Below, piece by piece: positions 62,501-64,000 of a stretch of 64,000 bases of DNA. Made by a program: the position numbers and the translations under genes. Each line of letters opens with the position of its first letter. The stretch's first letter is position 1. The stretch covers positions 18,314,639 through 18,378,638 of the forward strand of contig CM072163.1 of the NCBI GenBank assembly GCA_036850595.1, read 5' to 3'. The notes under the pieces are model-generated. The model was not told the origin of the DNA, searched no databases, and saw only the letters and a program-made list of their open reading frames with translations. Origin of the DNA: Rhyacichthys aspro. Lineage: Eukaryota > Chordata > Actinopteri > Gobiiformes > Rhyacichthyidae.

Positions 62501-62526
62501 CGCCATTTTGACTGGAAACTGAACAT
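56536..62526 (-). CDS. b4galt3: Beta-1,4-galactosyltransferase 3
   Basis: Six coding exons keep phase: 62268-62526, 59678-59913, 58212-58399, 58018-58140, 56942-57046 and 56536-56857 (1233 nt, 410 aa). It is a type II Golgi enzyme adding galactose from UDP-Gal to GlcNAc ends of glycans. A short cytosolic end precedes a membrane anchor (about 10-25) and a stem. The catalytic domain has RYRPPNC, HPFLQRQQL, YGIYVIHQ, FNRAKLMNVGF, HDVDLIPEDD (DVD 197-199, metal and donor binding), PNNYWGWGGEDDD (253-265) and HKLDKGNDVNP. DVYANLSHL and YCPQTSPL near the N-terminus point to B4GALT3 rather than B4GALT1, 2 or 4. Conserved sequence ends at YTNITVNIG. The last 60 residues in this frame look unnatural, and a frame slip near 56740 would give a Pro/Lys-rich tail ending at 56601. 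Introns hold a LINE tail and a MITE. Confidence 0.92.
57060..57290 (+). mobile_element. LINE 3' end in b4galt3 intron
   Basis: Plus-strand pieces read MLYGTTW-like text, then RSFFLTAIRLYNQTD, the usual last residues of fish LINE ORF2 proteins. The 3' end GGGGATTAATAAAATG and an AATTG-like tail follow. Its opening (GGTTGAAG to GATGCTATAC) matches 10160-10210, so it is the same family as the remnant at 9860-10335. It lies opposite to b4galt3 transcription. Confidence 0.65.
59468..59515. repeat. Partial MITE end in b4galt3 intron
   Basis: CTAGGGCTACACAATATCAA resembles the left terminus of the hAT-like family. The right end was not found. Confidence 0.4.
61413..61818. mobile_element. hAT-like miniature element (MITE), copy 2
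   Basis: Left end AGGGCTGCACAATATTGG and right end ATATTGTCCAGCCCTGG are inverted. The flanks AAGTAACA (61405-61412) and CAGTAACA (61819-61826) match at 7 of 8 bases. It is 406 bp, lacks a transposase, and sits in intron 1 of b4galt3. Confidence 0.75.
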
Positions 62527-63330
62527 GGTGAAGGAAAAATGGCTACGGTACGGGGAATTCCACCGGGGGCTGATTAATACGGATTGACTCGAGCAAAAAA
62601 AGGCACTTGTAGGCTGAACTTAATAGCGTCCAAAAGCAAAGGAAAGTATTAAACGTTTAGTAAACCATGACCGAAAATGAGTCAACTTTTGTCTCTTTCC
62701 TGCAGTTTTATATGTGAATATCTCCAAGTGTTTGGGATTGGCAGTTGCTGGTATTGCCACATCATGTAGTTTCAACCCTCGTGGTATCCATGCACTGCGT
62801 TTTGTATTGTGTTCGTTCTCCTCTGGTCAAACGAACGGCAGCGTCAGTGTCTCTCAATGGCTCTGTGGCTCTGTCTTTGTCAGCTTTATGTTGCCTTCTG
62901 TTCTCCCCCATGCTCTCTCTTGAGGGAGGCCTCTGGGACGACGACAACAACAGTCGCCATGACAAAAGAGAGCATATGCGCCGGTATAGGCTGTATAGTT
63001 GACCGGGGATTACACGCTGCCTGGCTGCTGGACAGACGGGAGAGTGGGCTGTGACTGGCGTGGGAGGAGGAGTGGTCGGAGGGGGGAGGGGTTTGATGTT
63101 GAAAAAAAAAAAAAAAAGAACCGGGGGTGGTTGTGGAGAAATACGAGGAAGTGGGGTAGTTTTGACGGTTAAAAATGTTATTGCCACATAATGACGCAAT
63201 CCAGGGCTGTTAGCGGCTCGGCTGGGTCGGCGGCTCGGCCATTACTCTCAGTGGACGGGACGGACAGTTGGACCGGCTGCTCCGACAGGCCTCTGAAAGA
63301 CACAAAAGGAGGAGGGCCCGTTACATTGAC
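62527..63330 (-). promoter_or_regulatory. GC-rich promoter side of b4galt3
   Basis: The 0.8 kb upstream of the start codon is much richer in G, C and CpG than its surroundings, especially 63180-63300. A minus-strand acceptor-like TGTCTTTCAG lies near 63290. No TATA box stands out. A CpG-island promoter is the simplest reading. A 16-nt A run at about 63101-63117 interrupts it. Confidence 0.45.
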
Positions 63331-64000
63331 AGAAATCTGTTGACATCAGCGAATTTTCTCCTTACAGCAGAGCCTTTTCCCAATACAAACAATGACTAAT
63401 TGTGTGCAAAGCGGGGTCAAAGCACATGGATTGTGTTTGTTTACCGAGGACTTAACATCACAGTTGGATAGCCTTGACTAATCGGGCCCAGTGCAGATGA
63501 CGCTTGCAGCTCCTGTAAATGGCAACAGGAAGCCATAAAGTACATATAACTTCCTTGTAACGGAGCCAACACACTCAAAGGCACCAGAGCCATGTGCAGC
63601 TGTGAGCTTGCATTGGCTGGCTTTAAAACAACTGCTGTGGTGGCGTCTGCTCTGGTGTCAAACACATTCTTAGTCACAAATCAATTAGTGCTTGTTAAAG
63701 TAGCCGGCCTCAGACTGCTAATCCTAATCCCGCTTTACTGCAAGACTGGTTGAGTTCTGGTGGAGAGAGATTGAGCACCAAAGAACTACAGCGAAATGTT
63801 CCTCTTTCTTATTAATAAACATGCAGGTTTCTCAGAGAGTGATACTACTAAGATATTCCTTTTCGCAGCTGAACATAACGCAACTGAAACACCACATCAA
63901 AGTGTGTTCAAAACAGTTGAGACCTGTTATTCATGTTACCGAAAGCATACCTTTTTTGTAATTTGCTGCATGAAAAAACATTTATAACACTGCATCCTTT
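63331..64000. other. Right edge, no supported gene
   Basis: No exon or repeat recognised. The composition returns to the AT-rich background. Confidence 0.5.

Noticed and set aside
1..64000. CRISPR arrays, bacterial operons, tRNA or rRNA genes
   Set aside because: No regular spacer-repeat pattern was seen and the genes are spliced and vertebrate. I recognised no tRNA or rRNA, though a small tRNA or microRNA could be missed by eye.

Overview
The window is nuclear DNA from a ray-finned (teleost) fish. The evidence is short GT-AG introns, an AT-rich background, fish-type repeats (L2/Rex-like LINE pieces, a Tc1/mariner remnant, hAT-like miniature elements) and two genes whose spliced proteins match vertebrate families: lsr and b4galt3. 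Every coding call rests on exon-by-exon translation with matching splice phases. No database search was possible.

Layout. 1-15.0 kb is gene-poor intergenic DNA with repeats and a few unassigned candidate exons. 15.6-23.4 kb holds lsr on the minus strand: 11 coding exons and a 619-residue type I membrane protein with an Ig domain, a Cys-rich juxtamembrane stretch and a C-terminal SLVV. 23.4-31.0 kb has no gene I can support. It carries an L2-like LINE inserted into an older repeat and a DNA transposon with a 41-bp tandem repeat. 31.0-52.6 kb is a tandem array of four related protein-kinase-like genes on the plus strand, called A, B, C and D here. 56.5-62.5 kb holds b4galt3 on the minus strand (six coding exons, Golgi beta-1,4-galactosyltransferase). 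Its promoter side is GC-rich up to about 63.3 kb.

The kinase array is the most unusual part. All four genes share one plan. The start codon lies almost at the glycine-rich loop, three small exons follow with nearly fixed lengths (137-146, 139-142 and exactly 108 nt), and one long last exon carries the C-lobe and a short conserved tail ending in a TRxGRI-type motif. D has all catalytic residues. A has HQD instead of HRD and a six-unit heptad array (NRxPSP-like) between kinase domain and tail. B has an intact frame but has lost the catalytic-loop Lys and the DFG Asp, so it is a predicted pseudokinase. C is broken by a stop and by an internal deletion relative to D. B, C and D share about 100 bp of proximal promoter with an interferon-response-like TTTCATTT motif upstream of a TATAAG box. 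I could not place the family. It looks like a birth-and-death array of small kinases, possibly immune-inducible; that last step is inference.

Other points of note: a perfect 16-bp inverted repeat over the 5' splice site of lsr exon 9, a probable one-frame slip in the b4galt3 C-terminal tail, and two hAT-like miniature elements with recognisable 8-bp target duplications.
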